A stretch of DNA of 14,941 nt from positions 1 to 14,941 of the forward strand of contig DASPKS010000054.1 of assembly GCA_035628035.1 (NCBI GenBank), read 5' to 3'. A program made the translations under genes and the position numbers. The DNA is from DASPKS01 sp035628035. GTDB lineage: Bacteria; Bacteroidota; Rhodothermia; Rhodothermales; Rubricoccaceae. Position 1 is the stretch's first letter, and every line of letters begins with the position of its first letter. Positions 13,759-14,941 of the stretch are shown piece after piece. The notes beneath the pieces were generated by a model. That model did not search any database, had not been told where the DNA came from, and saw only the letters and a program-made list of their open reading frames with translations.

Positions 13759-14343
13759 TCACGACGCGCTACGCCGGTAGCGCATGAACACGACGCCCGT
13801 CGGGAGGGGCGACGCTTCCACCAGCGTCAGGTCGAGGCGCTTCCCTTCCGGATAGAGCCGCTTGCCGCTCCCCAGCACGAGGGGATAGACGTGCAGGACG
13901 TACTCGTCGATCAGATCGTGCTGCGCCAGCGTCTGGGCCAGCACGCTGCTCCCGTCGAGGAGGATGTTCTTGCCGGGCTGCTGCTTGAGCTGGCGGACGG
14001 TCTCCGCGACGTTGTCCCGGATGAGGGTGGAGTTCCGCCAGGCCGAGGCGTCCGCCAGCGTGGTGGACACGACGTACTTCGGCATCTCGTTCAGCGCGTC
14101 GGCGAAGGGGTCGCCTTCCATCGGCTCAAAGGCGCCGCCGTGGATCTGCCACGTCTTCCGGCCCAGCAGGAGCGCGTCGGCGCCGGACATCGCCTCGAAG
14201 AAGTGCGCCCCGATGTCGTCGTGCCAGTAGGGCCGCGTCCAGCCGCCGTGCGCGAAGCCGCCTTCGGTGTCCTCGTTCTCGCCCCCGGGCGCCTGGATCA
14301 CGCCGTCCAGCGTGATGAACTCCGCGACGATGAGCTCTCTCAT
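13759..14343 (-). CDS. Dihydrofolate reductase-family protein (RibD C-terminal domain)
   Basis: 194 residues from ATG 14343. MRELIVAEFITLDGVIQAPG is the typical start of the RibD C-terminal/DHFR-like fold (PF01872, YyaP-type). ALLLGRKTWQ is the conserved strand and glycine motif contacting NADPH, and ILLDGSSVLAQTL (GKNILLDGSSVLAQ) and DEYVLHVYPLVLGSGKRLY are the other hallmark segments. It likely reduces a small substrate with NADPH in the cytoplasm; the natural substrate of this subfamily is not known, and it is not the main folate enzyme. Length is normal. It lies 33 bases upstream of the glycosylase-like gene on the same strand, and 99 bases downstream of the partial gene at the right end. 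Confidence 0.9.
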   Translation of the reverse strand: MRELIVAEFITLDGVIQAPGGENEDTEGGFAHGGWTRPYWHDDIGAHFFEAMSGADALLLGRKTWQIHGGAFEPMEGDPFADALNEMPKYVVSTTLADASAWRNSTLIRDNVAETVRQLKQQPGKNILLDGSSVLAQTLAQHDLIDEYVLHVYPLVLGSGKRLYPEGKRLDLTLVEASPLPTGVVFMRYRRSAS

Positions 14344-14442
14344 GGTACTACTTTGAGGGTTGGGGATAGGTGCCGCCCTACGACGGGACGCTCAGCAGCG
14401 CAAGTCGTGAGAGCAGCGGGACAACCCAGCGTAGGCGGCGGG

Positions 14443-14941
14443 TTAGGTATCGCCGGGCGGTTTGCGTAGCAGGAAGAAGAGGAACGACGACGCGGCCGTT
14501 AGCGGCTCGTCCTCGCCGACCCCCAATCCTGAATACTCACCAGGTTCGTCCTCAAGGTGGGCCAAGTGGAATTGATCCCGCTCTTCCTCTGGGCGCATCC
14601 TCCACCCCACAACTGGAAGCAGGAGTGGGTCGGACATGGTGGCTTGGATTCGGATTTCAAACCCGTTGTTGAGCCGCTCCTGCAACGGCAAGAGACTGAA
14701 GTCTGCTCCGGTTGCACCAACAGTCAACGCTGCGGGAAGCGAATGCTCCTCCGGGTTGACTCGGGACGAGTCGATTCTGCTCCCGCCGTACCCAAGTCTG
14801 ACGTAAACGGTAATAGGGTCTGAGAATGGTCGGCCGGATCGGTTGAGCAAGAAGGCATATGCTGTGGCCTGCCACTGCGGCTCCCAAGGAATATCGTACC
14901 CGCCTCCAATGAGCGTAGGGAGGAGCCAAGGGAACTGCCCC
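14443..14941 (-). CDS. Partial gene of unknown function, lower GC (5' end outside window)
   Basis: The minus-strand frame is open from the right edge to a TAA at 14443-14445, giving 165 visible residues; the start lies beyond the window. A TTG at 14850 is not the likely start, because coding-like sequence (GQFPWLLPTLIGGGYDIPWE, then WQATAYAFLLN) continues upstream of it. No family is recognised. The visible part has mixed composition with aromatic and acidic patches and ends FLFFLLRKPPGDT, too short and flanked to be a sure membrane segment. GC content is clearly lower than elsewhere: two sampled 60-base lines have 33 and 32 G or C, against 47 in a sampled line of the kinase. That suggests recent transfer or a less constrained gene. 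The 99-base gap to the reductase start shows no strong hairpin. Confidence 0.7.
   Translation of the reverse strand, partial: GQFPWLLPTLIGGGYDIPWEPQWQATAYAFLLNRSGRPFSDPITVYVRLGYGGSRIDSSRVNPEEHSLPAALTVGATGADFSLLPLQERLNNGFEIRIQATMSDPLLLPVVGWRMRPEEERDQFHLAHLEDEPGEYSGLGVGEDEPLTAASSFLFFLLRKPPGDT

Noticed and set aside
14344..14442. TATCCCCA and TTG sequences as a promoter for the reductase gene
   Set aside because: TATCCCCA lacks the TT of the pattern used elsewhere and the TTG spacing fits a different TA; evidence is too thin to call.
13348..14469. 373-codon open frame on the plus strand opposite the glycosylase-like and reductase genes
   Set aside because: It spans two recognisable minus-strand genes and has shadow-type composition.

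Overview
The window is a high-GC bacterial chromosome segment with tightly packed genes on both strands. Several signs suggest a marine or halophilic Rhodothermota/Bacteroidota-type organism such as a Rubricoccaceae relative, but this is inference and no marker gene settles it. Almost no start codon has a Shine-Dalgarno sequence. A Bacteroidota-like -7 element (TAnnTTTG or a TAnnTTnC variant) recurs a short distance upstream of starts. There is a very acidic lipoprotein, a multi-HAMP sensor protein, and a small protein that resembles DUF4290.

Layout: positions 1-1296 (minus) hold the 5' part of a multi-HAMP signalling protein whose 3' end lies outside the window. A 293-base divergent region separates it from a 1387-residue soluble hybrid-free histidine kinase (GAF, seven PAS, HisKA, HATPase) at 1590-5753 (plus). 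Next on the plus strand are a D-threonine aldolase/D-serine dehydratase-like PLP enzyme (5806-6954) and the Holliday junction resolvase RuvC (7137-7670). A small DUF4290-like gene (7679-7960, minus) and a small beta-rich unknown (8076-8381, plus) diverge around a long inverted repeat. An acidic lipoprotein gene (8392-8967, minus) converges on the latter. A two-gene NatAB-like ABC exporter operon (9100-11345, plus) with an ATGA overlap follows. The minus-strand block to the right end contains a 53-residue basic protein, a PLP group II amino acid decarboxylase, a pyrimidine-dimer glycosylase-like protein, a RibD/DHFR-like reductase and a partial unrecognised lower-GC gene.

The genes do not form one pathway. 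They are mostly single-gene or two-gene transcription units for sensing, amino acid metabolism, DNA repair and recombination, and export. No CRISPR array, transposase, rRNA or tRNA was seen. I did not find a convincing new biological system. The observations most worth following are the recurring promoter-like element with SD-less leaders, the inverted repeat overlapping a promoter at 7970-8012, the 51-base remnant of a second ABC permease end at 11602-11652, a 26-base leader shared by two unrelated genes, and the low-GC unknown gene at the right edge.
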